A DNA stretch of 34,639 bases from a virus: the IMG/VR virus record IMGVR_UViG_3300027844_000355, positions 1 to 34,639 of that record; one strand, given 5' to 3'. Made by a program: the position numbers and the translations under genes. The notes under the pieces are model-generated. The model was not told where the DNA came from. It saw nothing but the letters and a program-made list of their open reading frames with translations, and did no database searches. Shown one piece after another: positions 8,077 to 15,839 of the stretch; position 1 is the stretch's first letter; each line of letters starts with the position of its first letter.

Positions 8077-9252
8077 ATGAGAGTAGGTTTTGTGGGCATA
8101 GGCAATTTAGGTAAAGATGCTGCTGAAGTTATGGCACAACATTATGATGTTGTTGGTTTTGATATCAGACAAGAGATAGATACTACTCTTAATATGACTA
8201 AAACTTTGGCAGAGGCTGTAGAAAATAAAGATATAGTTTTTGTGGCGGTGCCCACACCCCACCATAAAGATTATGATGGAAGATATCCTACTAGTCATCT
8301 AGAACCTAGAGATTTTGATTATACAGCAGTTAAGACAGTTGTTAGTTCTATTGATAAGTTGATAAATGATAAGACTCTTATAGTATTAATATCTACTGTC
8401 TTGCCTGGTACAGTAAGAAGGGAGATTGCTCCCCTAGTTAAGAATGGTCGTTTCATTTATAATCCCTATTTGATAGCTCAAGGTTCAGTTAAGTATGATA
8501 TGATTTATCCGGAGATGATTATTATAGGAACAGAAGATGGTGGTGAAAGTAAAGATGCTAAGATGTTGAAATGGTTTTATAATAAATTTGTATTTAAAAG
8601 GACACGAATTGTAACTGGTACTTGGGAAGAGTCTGAGGGTATTAAGATATTCTATAATACATTTATTTCTACCAAGTTGGCATTAGTTAATATGATTGCT
8701 GATGTATCAGAAAGTATAGGAAATATGAATGTAGATGTTATTACTACTGCTCTCAAAGAATCTACAGATAGAATTATGGGACCCAAATATATGTCGGCTG
8801 GTTTAGGTGATGGTGGTGGTTGTCATCCTAGAGATAACATTGCTCTTAGATATTTGGCAAAAGAGTTAGATTTGGGTTATGATTTGTTTGAAGCTATTAT
8901 GACTACTAGAGAAAAACAAGCTAAGAAAATGGCTGAAAAAATTATTAGTTTTAATAATGATGTATGTATTTTGGGTAAAGGATTTAAACCAGGAGTAGAC
9001 CAAGAGGTAGGTTCTCCATCAATTTTATTGGGTAGTTTTATAGAACATAAAGCCTTTCATGTATATTGGGATGGTCATCCTGATGAGGTAACTTATCCAT
9101 TAACCTATGTTATGCATCATCATGAACAATATTCTACTTATGATTTCAATCCCGGAAGTATTATCTTTGATCCATTTGGCAAAACTTACCATACGGAAGA
9201 GTTGACAAACAAGGGCATTTCGGTGTATAATTATGGAAGAGGTCCCACTTAG
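8077..9252 (+). CDS. UDP-glucose/GDP-mannose dehydrogenase family enzyme
   Basis: A 391-aa NAD-dependent nucleotide-sugar dehydrogenase, expected to oxidise the C6 hydroxyl of a UDP- or GDP-sugar to a uronic acid. The Rossmann motif GIGNLG is at 7-12, the AVPTP loop at 57-61, the STVLPGT motif at 106-112, a conserved-type lysine in FISTKLA (about 200), and the catalytic Cys249 in GGGCHPRD. ATG 8077 is chosen because GGAGAG lies at 8065-8070 and the Rossmann strand begins at once. A longer frame upstream lies inside the methyltransferase gene and is rejected. It would supply activated uronic acid to the island glycosyltransferases. Its 3' end contains a perfect promoter for gp62, and its stop overlaps the gp62 start codon. 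Confidence 0.85.
   Translation: MRVGFVGIGNLGKDAAEVMAQHYDVVGFDIRQEIDTTLNMTKTLAEAVENKDIVFVAVPTPHHKDYDGRYPTSHLEPRDFDYTAVKTVVSSIDKLINDKTLIVLISTVLPGTVRREIAPLVKNGRFIYNPYLIAQGSVKYDMIYPEMIIIGTEDGGESKDAKMLKWFYNKFVFKRTRIVTGTWEESEGIKIFYNTFISTKLALVNMIADVSESIGNMNVDVITTALKESTDRIMGPKYMSAGLGDGGGCHPRDNIALRYLAKELDLGYDLFEAIMTTREKQAKKMAEKIISFNNDVCILGKGFKPGVDQEVGSPSILLGSFIEHKAFHVYWDGHPDEVTYPLTYVMHHHEQYSTYDFNPGSIIFDPFGKTYHTEELTNKGISVYNYGRGPT
9202..9231 (+). promoter_or_regulatory. consensus sigma70 promoter for gp62-regA
   Basis: TTGACA at 9202-9207, an 18-base spacer and TATAAT at 9226-9231. Both hexamers are perfect. The predicted start is near 9238, about 14 bases before the gp62 GTG at 9252. It lies inside the end of the dehydrogenase gene and would let the core replication genes be expressed independently of the island. 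Confidence 0.65.
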
Positions 9253-9641
9253 TGTATGATTTAAAAGATTATTTAAACTCCGTAAATTATAAAAAGAATA
9301 ATTTGATGCCGGAGGATGGTGATGAGTTTTGGGAGAAAAAATATCCCACATTCATTGTTAATAAATGTTTGTCTGGGTTTGCTGATACAGTTTTGTTTGC
9401 TAATGAAATGAATGGGTTCCATCATATGGATAAGAAATTACAGTATGATTTTTATCTGCACGGATTGCCTAAGAAGAAACGATTTTCTCCATGGATGAAA
9501 CCTTCTAAGGTACAAAATTTAGATTTAGTTAAAGAGTATTTTGGATATAGTAATGAGAAAGCTAGAATAGCACTTACTATTCTGAGTGAGGACCAATTAG
9601 TAATAATGAAAAGGGCATTGTCTAAAGGCGGAAAGAAATAA
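9252..9641 (+). CDS. 62: sliding clamp loader small subunit (gp62)
   Basis: A 129-aa protein resembling the short gp62 of marine T4-like phages (T4 gp62 is 187 aa). Supporting segments are YDLKDYLNSVNYKKNNLM at the N-terminus, the CLSGFADTVLFANEMN motif (about 39-54), KKKRFSPW in the middle, and a final helix beginning LSEDQL. It bridges the gp44 subunits in the clamp loader. GTG 9252 is the only in-frame start that keeps the conserved N-terminus; it overlaps the upstream TAG stop by one base, and a GGAAGAGG ribosome site lies ten bases ahead. Position directly before regA matches T4 order, although gp44 lies 7 kb upstream. Confidence 0.85.
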   Translation: MYDLKDYLNSVNYKKNNLMPEDGDEFWEKKYPTFIVNKCLSGFADTVLFANEMNGFHHMDKKLQYDFYLHGLPKKKRFSPWMKPSKVQNLDLVKEYFGYSNEKARIALTILSEDQLVIMKRALSKGGKK

Positions 9642-9683
9642 ATATCTCCATAATCATGATCATAATGTGATAATAATGGAGAT
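9637..9683 (+). promoter_or_regulatory. regA leader: late-type motif and hairpin
   Basis: AATAAATA at 9637-9644 resembles a T4 late -10 element. It is followed by an inverted repeat, ATCTCCAT at 9644-9651 with ATGGAGAT at 9676-9683, extendable to 11 bp with one mismatch. The downstream arm carries the GGAG ribosome site of regA, so folding would hide it. T4 RegA represses its own translation by binding near its start; a similar role here is inference. Confidence 0.45.
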
Positions 9684-9688
9684 TAATC

Positions 9689-10096
9689 ATGGAAGAATTG
9701 GAGTGGAATCCGGATTTGATGTTGGAAATCAAATTGGCAGAACCAGATGATTTCTTAAAGGTTAGAGAAACTTTATCCCGCATTGGTATAGCCTCCCGTA
9801 AAGAAAGAAAATTATACCAGTCGTGTCATATATTACATAAACAAGGTAGATATTTTTTAGTTCATTTTAAAGAGCTTTTTGCTCTAGATGGTAAACCCTC
9901 AAACATTAGTATTAATGATGTGCAACGTAGAAATACAATAGCTACTTTATTATCTGATTGGGGATTGGTGGAAATTATGGGGAACGCTGAGGATAAGGCA
10001 CCTTTATCACAAATAAAGGTACTAACTTACAAAGAGAAAAATGAGTGGTTGTTAGAAACAAAATACAATATAGGAAATAAAAAAAAGGTTGTTTGA
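9689..10096 (+). CDS. regA: translational repressor RegA
   Basis: A 135-aa protein (T4 RegA is 122 aa) with clear family identity: EIKLAEPDDFLKVRETLSRI near the N-terminus, LYQSCHILHKQGRYFLVHFK in the middle, and DWGLVEI in the second half, with a C-terminal EWLLETKYNIGN strand. RegA binds A/U-rich sequences at the start of early phage mRNAs and blocks ribosome binding, including on its own message. It lies between gp62 and the gp43 region, as in T4. The start ATG 9689 has GGAG at 9678-9681, inside a hairpin arm. A poly-Lys tail extends the protein beyond the T4 length. Confidence 0.95.
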   Translation: MEELEWNPDLMLEIKLAEPDDFLKVRETLSRIGIASRKERKLYQSCHILHKQGRYFLVHFKELFALDGKPSNISINDVQRRNTIATLLSDWGLVEIMGNAEDKAPLSQIKVLTYKEKNEWLLETKYNIGNKKKVV

Positions 10097-10110
10097 GAGA
10101 GAAATATATT

Positions 10111-10428
10111 ATGGCAATAAAATTAGTTAGACTTAAAAGTGGTGAAGATTTGGTAGCTGATATTGATATCAATACCGATACAGTGACTTTGGAAAACCCA
10201 GCAATGATAATGCCTGTGGGTAATCCAGATCCTGGTGGACAAGTTCAAATGGGTTTCGGGCCGTGGGTTCCTTTTGCAAAGAGTAAGACTTTTGAAGTGC
10301 CAAGGGAACATGTTGTTTTTATTGCAGACCCTGCTGATGATATAGTAAATAATTATAGACAAATGTTTGGTTCTGGTATAGTAGTACCCGAAGTAAAAGT
10401 AAATACTAAACAAATCTTGACTGGATGA
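10111..10428 (+). CDS. phage Sm-like (LSm) protein
   Basis: A 105-aa protein resembling the LSm-type protein of marine T4-like phages, a family known from a structure of putative cyanophage origin. The Sm-fold pattern is visible: IKLVRLKSGEDLVADI forms the first strands, then LENPAMIMP, then a long loop and a second strand pair FEVPREHVVFIADP. It may bind RNA, but its role is not established. The start at ATG 10111 matches the conserved MAIKLVRLKSGE beginning; the 18 bases before it overlap the regA end. Its 3' end contains the -35 box of the gp43 promoter. Confidence 0.75.
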   Translation: MAIKLVRLKSGEDLVADIDINTDTVTLENPAMIMPVGNPDPGGQVQMGFGPWVPFAKSKTFEVPREHVVFIADPADDIVNNYRQMFGSGIVVPEVKVNTKQILTG

Positions 10429-10451
10429 TGGATATGTGATATACTATCCAT
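10417..10451 (+). promoter_or_regulatory. sigma70-type promoter of gp43 with dyad
   Basis: TTGACT at 10417-10422, a 17-base spacer and TATACT at 10440-10445. The expected transcription start, 10452, is the A of the gp43 ATG, so the mRNA should be leaderless. A perfect inverted repeat, ATGGATA at 10428-10434 and TATCCAT at 10445-10451, brackets the -10 box and could be an operator. Confidence 0.75.
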
Positions 10452-12968
10452 ATGTCTGAAAACTTTTACACAAATATAATTCTTAAAGGTGATACCCTTT
10501 ATCTGCGTGCCATTAGTAATGGCAAACGGATTATGGAGAAGATAAAGTATAAACCTACTTTATTTGTTCCCACTAAGAAAAAAACAAAATATAAAACCTT
10601 GTCTGGTACGACAGTAGAACCGGTCAAGTTTAATAGCATTTATCAGGCTAGAGATTTCCTAAAGAACTATCAAGAACAGCCCGACTTGGTGTATGGCCAA
10701 GAGAGATTTCAGTATTGTTATATATCGGATAACTACCCAGGCATTATAGAATGGAATCAAGATAAGATTCTAACTCTATCTCTTGATATTGAGGTGGCAA
10801 GTGAGAATGGTTTCCCTGACCCCAACCTGGCAGAGGAAGAAGTCCTTGCCATTACTGTCAAGAACTATACCACTAAGAAGATTATGGTGTGGGGTATCTA
10901 CGACTACAACAACACCCGTGATGATGTTGAATATGTGCATTGTGATGGTGAAGGGGAGTTGCTTAGGGAGTTTGTTTCTTTTATGGAAGCAGTTCAACCA
11001 GATGTTATCACTGGTTGGAATACTACCTTCTTTGATATTCCCTATCTCTGCCTTAGAATAAAAAAACTCTTTGGCAATAAGTTTATGCAAACTTTATCAC
11101 CGTGGAAAGTGGTGACTGAAGAACATACTTCCACATTTGGAAGAGATGTAACACGATATAATATATGGGGTGTTTCTAATCTTGATTATCTGGACTTGTA
11201 TAAAAAGTTTACATATACTGACCAAGAGTCATTCACATTAGACAACATAGCTTTCGTTGAGTTGGGTACTAAAAAGGATCCCAATCCCTATGATACATTC
11301 AAAGAATGGTATACTAAAGATTATCAATCGTTTATTGATTACAACATCAAGGATGTGGAACTGGTCGATGCATTAGAGAATCATCTGGGTATGATCCAGT
11401 TAATGTTTACGATGGCATATGAAGCTAAGATTAATTATAACGATGTTTATTCACAGAATCGTATGTGGGATGTTATCATCTTTAATTATCTTAAAGAGAA
11501 GAATAAAGTCATACCACAACGAATGAGGAATGATAAGACTGCGAAGTATGAAGGTGCTTATGTAAAAGATCCCCAAGTCGGTCAACACAATTGGGTGATG
11601 TCTTTTGATTTAAATAGTCTGTATCCTCATTTGATTATGCAGTATAATATTTCGGTAGAGACTTTGATAAAGGAAAGTTTCCCTCATAAAATTTCAGTTG
11701 ATAAACTTTTAGATAAAGAAGTAGATACCAGTATGTTGCCCGAATTGGGATTGACTGTTACTCCCAACGGTGCTTGTTTCCGCACAGACATTAAAGGGTT
11801 TCTACCAGAGTTGATGGAGAAGTTCTACAATGACCGTGTGAAGTTTAAAAAGTATATGCTCGAAGCTAAACAACGATATGAGGATACGAAAGACGAAAAG
11901 TATTTAGCACAGATATCAACTTATCATAATATTCAAATGGCTCGTAAGATTGCTCTAAATAGTTCTTACGGCTCTATGGGTAATGAATATTTCCGTTATT
12001 ATGATGAGAGATTAGCTACTGCTATAACAACTGCCGGTCAACTCAGTATTAGATGGATTGAAGGAAAAGTAAATGATTATATTAACAACATACTACAAAC
12101 AAAAGGTGAAGACTATATTATTGCATCCGATACAGACTCTATATACGTTACCTTTGATAAAATTGTACGTCAAACTTTTGAAAACAGAAGTGACACATCT
12201 AGGGACACAATCACCAACTTCTTGGACACTATCGCTAAAGAAAAAATCCAACCGTTTATTGATGAATGTTATAGAGACCTTGCCTCGTATATAAATGCTT
12301 ATGAAAATAAGATGGAGATGGACAGAGAAGTTATTGCTGACAAAGGAATTTGGACTGCCAAGAAACGATACATCTTAAATGTTATTGATAGTGAGGGTGT
12401 AAGATACGCCGAACCACAAATCAAGGTGATGGGTATCGAAGCTGTTAAGTCATCAACACCACACGCTTGTCGTGAGCGTATCCGTGATTCATTAAAAGTT
12501 ATTGTAAATGAAGATGAGTTTAATGTGAATAAGTTTATACAAACTTTTCGTAAAGAATTTATGGCACTGCCTGTAGAGTTGATGGCCTTCCCCCGCTCAG
12601 TAAATGGTATTCGCAAGTGGGGTGATAAGTCCACAATATTCAAGAAAGGTACACCTATGCATATCAAGGGTGCCATCATCTACAATCATTTATTAAAGAA
12701 ACATAAATTGACACATAAGTATCCGTTGATTATGGATGGTGAAAAGTTAAAATATGTATTACTTAAAACACCCAATGCATTGCAATCAAATGTCATTGCG
12801 TTTCTTGGTGAGTTGCCCAAAGAATTTGATTTACATAAACAGATAGATTTTGATAGACAGTTTGAGAAATCTTTTGTTGATCCCATTTCATTGATATTAG
12901 AATGTATCGACTGGCGAGTAGATAGAAGTTATGGTACACAAGTTACATTGGAGGCGTTGTTTGGATAA
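10452..12968 (+). CDS. 43: family B DNA polymerase (T4 gp43)
   Basis: An 838-aa replicative DNA polymerase with proofreading exonuclease (T4 gp43 is 898 aa). Exonuclease motifs: DIE at 112-114, TGWNTTFFDIPYL at 187-199, and YNIKDVELV at 297-305. Polymerase motifs: A, DLNSLYP at 386-392; B, ARKIALNSSYGSMG from about 497; C, SDTDS at 559-563. The last residues (EALFG) resemble the short hydrophobic clamp-binding tail of this family. All catalytic acids are present and no break is seen. The ATG at 10452 fits the conserved N-terminus and coincides with the predicted transcription start, with no Shine-Dalgarno sequence. Confidence 0.97.
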   Translation: MSENFYTNIILKGDTLYLRAISNGKRIMEKIKYKPTLFVPTKKKTKYKTLSGTTVEPVKFNSIYQARDFLKNYQEQPDLVYGQERFQYCYISDNYPGIIEWNQDKILTLSLDIEVASENGFPDPNLAEEEVLAITVKNYTTKKIMVWGIYDYNNTRDDVEYVHCDGEGELLREFVSFMEAVQPDVITGWNTTFFDIPYLCLRIKKLFGNKFMQTLSPWKVVTEEHTSTFGRDVTRYNIWGVSNLDYLDLYKKFTYTDQESFTLDNIAFVELGTKKDPNPYDTFKEWYTKDYQSFIDYNIKDVELVDALENHLGMIQLMFTMAYEAKINYNDVYSQNRMWDVIIFNYLKEKNKVIPQRMRNDKTAKYEGAYVKDPQVGQHNWVMSFDLNSLYPHLIMQYNISVETLIKESFPHKISVDKLLDKEVDTSMLPELGLTVTPNGACFRTDIKGFLPELMEKFYNDRVKFKKYMLEAKQRYEDTKDEKYLAQISTYHNIQMARKIALNSSYGSMGNEYFRYYDERLATAITTAGQLSIRWIEGKVNDYINNILQTKGEDYIIASDTDSIYVTFDKIVRQTFENRSDTSRDTITNFLDTIAKEKIQPFIDECYRDLASYINAYENKMEMDREVIADKGIWTAKKRYILNVIDSEGVRYAEPQIKVMGIEAVKSSTPHACRERIRDSLKVIVNEDEFNVNKFIQTFRKEFMALPVELMAFPRSVNGIRKWGDKSTIFKKGTPMHIKGAIIYNHLLKKHKLTHKYPLIMDGEKLKYVLLKTPNALQSNVIAFLGELPKEFDLHKQIDFDRQFEKSFVDPISLILECIDWRVDRSYGTQVTLEALFG

Positions 12969-12989
12969 TTTAATAAAGGAGTTTTTAAT

Positions 12990-13916
12990 ATGAGCAAAAT
13001 AATTGATGAAGAACGAAGAGCAGAAAGTATAAGAGTATTGGGTTTTGATCCATTTGAACAGGAATACCAATCTCTACCTATAACGGATATAACACCAGCA
13101 ATGGCGGCATATATTCTAAAATGGCACAATAATGATAATCGTAAGATTAAAGCTTCACAAGTAAATGCCATAGCTAATAGTATGAGAAATGATGGTTGGT
13201 TAAAAGATGGTGGACATCTTACCTTTAATAAGGAAGGTAACATTACGGAGTTTCAACATCGTCTTGAAGCTATTATAAAAGAAGGTGTTACTGTTGTGGC
13301 ACCTGTTGTTCTTGGTGTTGAACCAGAGTGTTTTACTAAAACCGCTTCACCGAAACCTCGCCGTCCAGAAGATGAAATCCAGAGGAAATATCCCGATGCA
13401 AAGGACAGTGAAATTACTGTTGTTAGGGAAATCCAAAAGCGCCGCCAAGCAACTAAACTTGATATGCAAAATGCAATTGAATTATGGGAACAGTGGCACA
13501 AGATTGTTCAAGCAGGCGATAAACTAATTGATGGATTTTTTGACAGGGTTGATGCATTTAGTCACTATCGAAGGAATTTTGCTGCATGGGCATCGTTGAT
13601 GCATTGGCATGGTCAGGATAATATTGTAACATGGTTTTTAGACATGTTAGAGAATCAAGTCTTGGATGATGAAGGCACACGTTTAACTAAAGACTTTATG
13701 AAGATGAGTCAACATACATTTGGTATGACAAATACAGGCCGTGCAGATTTTGTATATTTTATGTTATGTGTGTGTTCAGACCGAATGAAGAAATCTCCTG
13801 ATGGTAGGATACAACTCAGCAAAGGAGTTAATGTGCTTAATCACGAAGACCTTAAACATAATGGAACTTATAGAGATTTCTTATTAAATGTTGATAATAT
13901 TCAGGAAACCCCGTGA
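12990..13916 (+). CDS. ParB/sulfiredoxin-like protein paired with the methyltransferase
   Basis: A 308-aa protein whose N-terminal part resembles the ParB/sulfiredoxin-like domains found beside phage DNA-modification genes. The clues are KASQVNAIANSMRNDGW (about 54-70) and ITEFQHRLEAI, a variant of the usual 'DGQHRLEAI' box in which the DGQ is replaced by EFQ. The C-terminal half is helical and unrecognised. Whether it is active is unknown. It has a strong ribosome site (AAGGAG at 12977-12982) and its stop overlaps the start of the methyltransferase (GTGA), which suggests a shared job. Confidence 0.55.
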   Translation: MSKIIDEERRAESIRVLGFDPFEQEYQSLPITDITPAMAAYILKWHNNDNRKIKASQVNAIANSMRNDGWLKDGGHLTFNKEGNITEFQHRLEAIIKEGVTVVAPVVLGVEPECFTKTASPKPRRPEDEIQRKYPDAKDSEITVVREIQKRRQATKLDMQNAIELWEQWHKIVQAGDKLIDGFFDRVDAFSHYRRNFAAWASLMHWHGQDNIVTWFLDMLENQVLDDEGTRLTKDFMKMSQHTFGMTNTGRADFVYFMLCVCSDRMKKSPDGRIQLSKGVNVLNHEDLKHNGTYRDFLLNVDNIQETP

Positions 13917-15109
13917 CATATAAACCCTACACTATGCAAGACGTACATGATGCATCTGCACAAGAGAAGTTCAAAGTCATCTCCACCTTTGCGGGTGGGG
14001 GTGGTTCTTCTACTGGTTATAGATTAGCTGGCGGGAAGGTTCTTGTCATCAATGAGTTTGTTGAAGAAGCACAAAAGACTTATGCAGAAAATTATCCTGA
14101 GACAGTTATTCTTCCAGGTGATATTAAAGAATTGACAGGTAAGAATTTCTTAGATGCAGCTGGTGTTGATGAAGGTGAGATTGATATATTAGATGGATCA
14201 CCACCCTGTTCAGCATTTTCTGTTGCAGGGAAATTATCTCACAATGTGCGTGAAGAAGAACGTGTTGACCTGTTTGGTAATGTGACTGTAGAGAAGGTTG
14301 CTGGTAAACATTCTGATGGTTGGGGTCAGACCAAAAACTATTCTGATGGTAAAATGGTTGAGAACATTGAAGACCTATTCTTTGAATTTCTGCGTGTTGC
14401 AAAAGACATCAAACCAAAAGTCATTGTTGCAGAAAATGTCAAGGGGTTGACGATAGGAGAAGCCAAAGAATATTTTAATAAGATACTCAATGAATTTGGT
14501 AATATAGGATATCAAGTATGTGCTCAAGTTTTGGACAGTAGATACTTTGGTGTATCTCAAACAAGAAGTAGGGTTATCTTTATTGGTGTGCGTCACGATG
14601 TAATGGCTAAGTTGGGATTAAATTTTATGACTATATCTCAAATATTTCCTCAACCAGATGCAGATGTTATTCCTGTTAAGGATGTAATGATTGATTTAGT
14701 TTATGATACAGAAGAAGTGAAGTACCTTACAGAGAAATTTACCAACACAGCATACTGGAAATATACTGGTAGTAAAATGCCTATTGATCCCGATAAGGTT
14801 CTTACAGGAGCAGATTACCATCCCAAAGGACATCACTTCAATCTTAAAAGGGTATCACAATATCAACCCTCTCCTACGATTACTGCTATGGGCTCAGCAG
14901 ATACAACAGCTGGTGCATTTCATTGGATTGAGCCAAGGAAGTTGACTTTGGGAGAATTAAAGCGTATAATGAGTTTACCGGATGATTTTAAATTGACAGG
15001 TAAATGGAATCAAAAAGCAGAACGATGCGGCAGAATGGTTCCACCGAGAATGATGGAGCGTATTGCCTCGGCAATTTATACTAATGTATTGGAGAAATAT
15101 AATGGCTGA
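13913..15109 (+). CDS. C5-cytosine DNA methyltransferase, unusual cofactor pocket
   Basis: A 398-aa Dcm-type C5-cytosine methyltransferase. Motif I is FAGGGGSS at 26-33, motif IV GSPPCS at 95-100 with nucleophile Cys99, motif VI ENVKG at 174-178 and motif VIII QTRSR at 216-220. A target-recognition region lies between about 230 and 330. Two positions lining the transferred-group pocket are odd. The residue after the catalytic Cys (Gln82 in M.HhaI) is Ser100. Motif X, normally Q-x-G-N-x-V, reads RCGRMVPP, so the conserved Asn is Arg374. No endonuclease partner is nearby, so it probably modifies phage DNA for protection. It starts at GTG on the upstream stop, and the CmoA-like gene overlaps its end. 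Confidence 0.92.
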   Translation: MTYKPYTMQDVHDASAQEKFKVISTFAGGGGSSTGYRLAGGKVLVINEFVEEAQKTYAENYPETVILPGDIKELTGKNFLDAAGVDEGEIDILDGSPPCSAFSVAGKLSHNVREEERVDLFGNVTVEKVAGKHSDGWGQTKNYSDGKMVENIEDLFFEFLRVAKDIKPKVIVAENVKGLTIGEAKEYFNKILNEFGNIGYQVCAQVLDSRYFGVSQTRSRVIFIGVRHDVMAKLGLNFMTISQIFPQPDADVIPVKDVMIDLVYDTEEVKYLTEKFTNTAYWKYTGSKMPIDPDKVLTGADYHPKGHHFNLKRVSQYQPSPTITAMGSADTTAGAFHWIEPRKLTLGELKRIMSLPDDFKLTGKWNQKAERCGRMVPPRMMERIASAIYTNVLEKYNG

Positions 15110-15797
15110 CTTTACCTTTGCTCATAGGCAAGAAGGTTTTGATGAACACATTGATTGGAGTATCAGGGGTTATAGTAATTTATTGGATGATGTTGTAAGT
15201 CTCTCACGATATTTTGTTGAGGGAGATACTAATGTATTAGACATTGGTTGTTCTACGGGCAAACTCACCGCACGTATTTTGGAACATAACTATGGGGCTT
15301 GTCCTGATGCTAAGTATGTAGGGGTAGAAGTGGCCGAAGGTTTCTTTGGTAATCTTGAAGACAGAAAGTTGGAGTTAGATGAGAAATATTCTGACACCTC
15401 TGTTGATTTTATTTACGATGATATCCGTAATTATGAATTTGAGAATTGTTCTCTAATAACGTCCCTTTTTACCTTACAGTTTATGCCTTATTCTTGTAGG
15501 GAAGAGGTCATTCATAATATATATTATGGTCTTAACTGGGGTGGTGCATTTATTTTTGGTGAAAAGATTGATACATCACACAGTCGTATAGAGAATATGT
15601 TACGCACCACTTATTACGAATTTAAAAATAAGTCTTTTGATTATGAGGATATTATGCAGAAAGAATTGACCTTAAAGAATATGCTTAAACCCAATTCATG
15701 GGATGAGATTGAAAATATGTTAAATAATGCTGGTTTTAAAGCAGTGCAAAGCTTCTGGCAGAACCATTTGTTTATAGGCGCAATAGCAATTAAATAA
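15102..15797 (+). CDS. CmoA-like SAM-dependent enzyme
   Basis: A 231-aa protein related to CmoA, the enzyme that makes carboxy-SAM from SAM and prephenate for tRNA wobble uridine modification. Matching segments: a GYSNLL helix at 23-28, motif I LDIGCSTGKLT at 46-56, SLFTLQFMP at 121-129, GLNWGGAFIFGEKI at 143-156, and a C-terminal end that aligns without gaps to E. coli CmoA as I recall it. The prephenate/carboxylate-binding Arg199 of E. coli CmoA (in SQKR) is Glu188 here (MQKE), and Arg22 replaces a Pro in the N-terminal loop, so the chemistry may differ. The start has GGAG at 15091-15094. It overlaps the C5 methyltransferase by eight bases. Confidence 0.7.
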   Translation: MADFTFAHRQEGFDEHIDWSIRGYSNLLDDVVSLSRYFVEGDTNVLDIGCSTGKLTARILEHNYGACPDAKYVGVEVAEGFFGNLEDRKLELDEKYSDTSVDFIYDDIRNYEFENCSLITSLFTLQFMPYSCREEVIHNIYYGLNWGGAFIFGEKIDTSHSRIENMLRTTYYEFKNKSFDYEDIMQKELTLKNMLKPNSWDEIENMLNNAGFKAVQSFWQNHLFIGAIAIK

Positions 15798-15803
15798 AAA
15801 CGA

Positions 15804-15832
15804 TTGACATTATTAGATAAATGTGATAGGAT
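15804..15832 (+). promoter_or_regulatory. sigma70-type promoter of the GT-B-like gene
   Basis: TTGACA at 15804-15809, a 17-base spacer and TAGGAT at 15827-15832 (weaker -10). The expected start is near 15839, one base before the ATG at 15840, giving a leaderless message. It fills the 42-base gap after the CmoA-like gene. Confidence 0.6.
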
Positions 15833-15839
15833 GGTATAG

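Noticed and set aside
14942-14970. TTGACT-N17-TATAAT inside the C5 methyltransferase gene
   Set aside because: It matches a promoter, but it encodes a conserved-type stretch of the protein and lies 125 bases before the CmoA-like start, which has its own coupled ribosome site. Not listed as a feature without transcript evidence.
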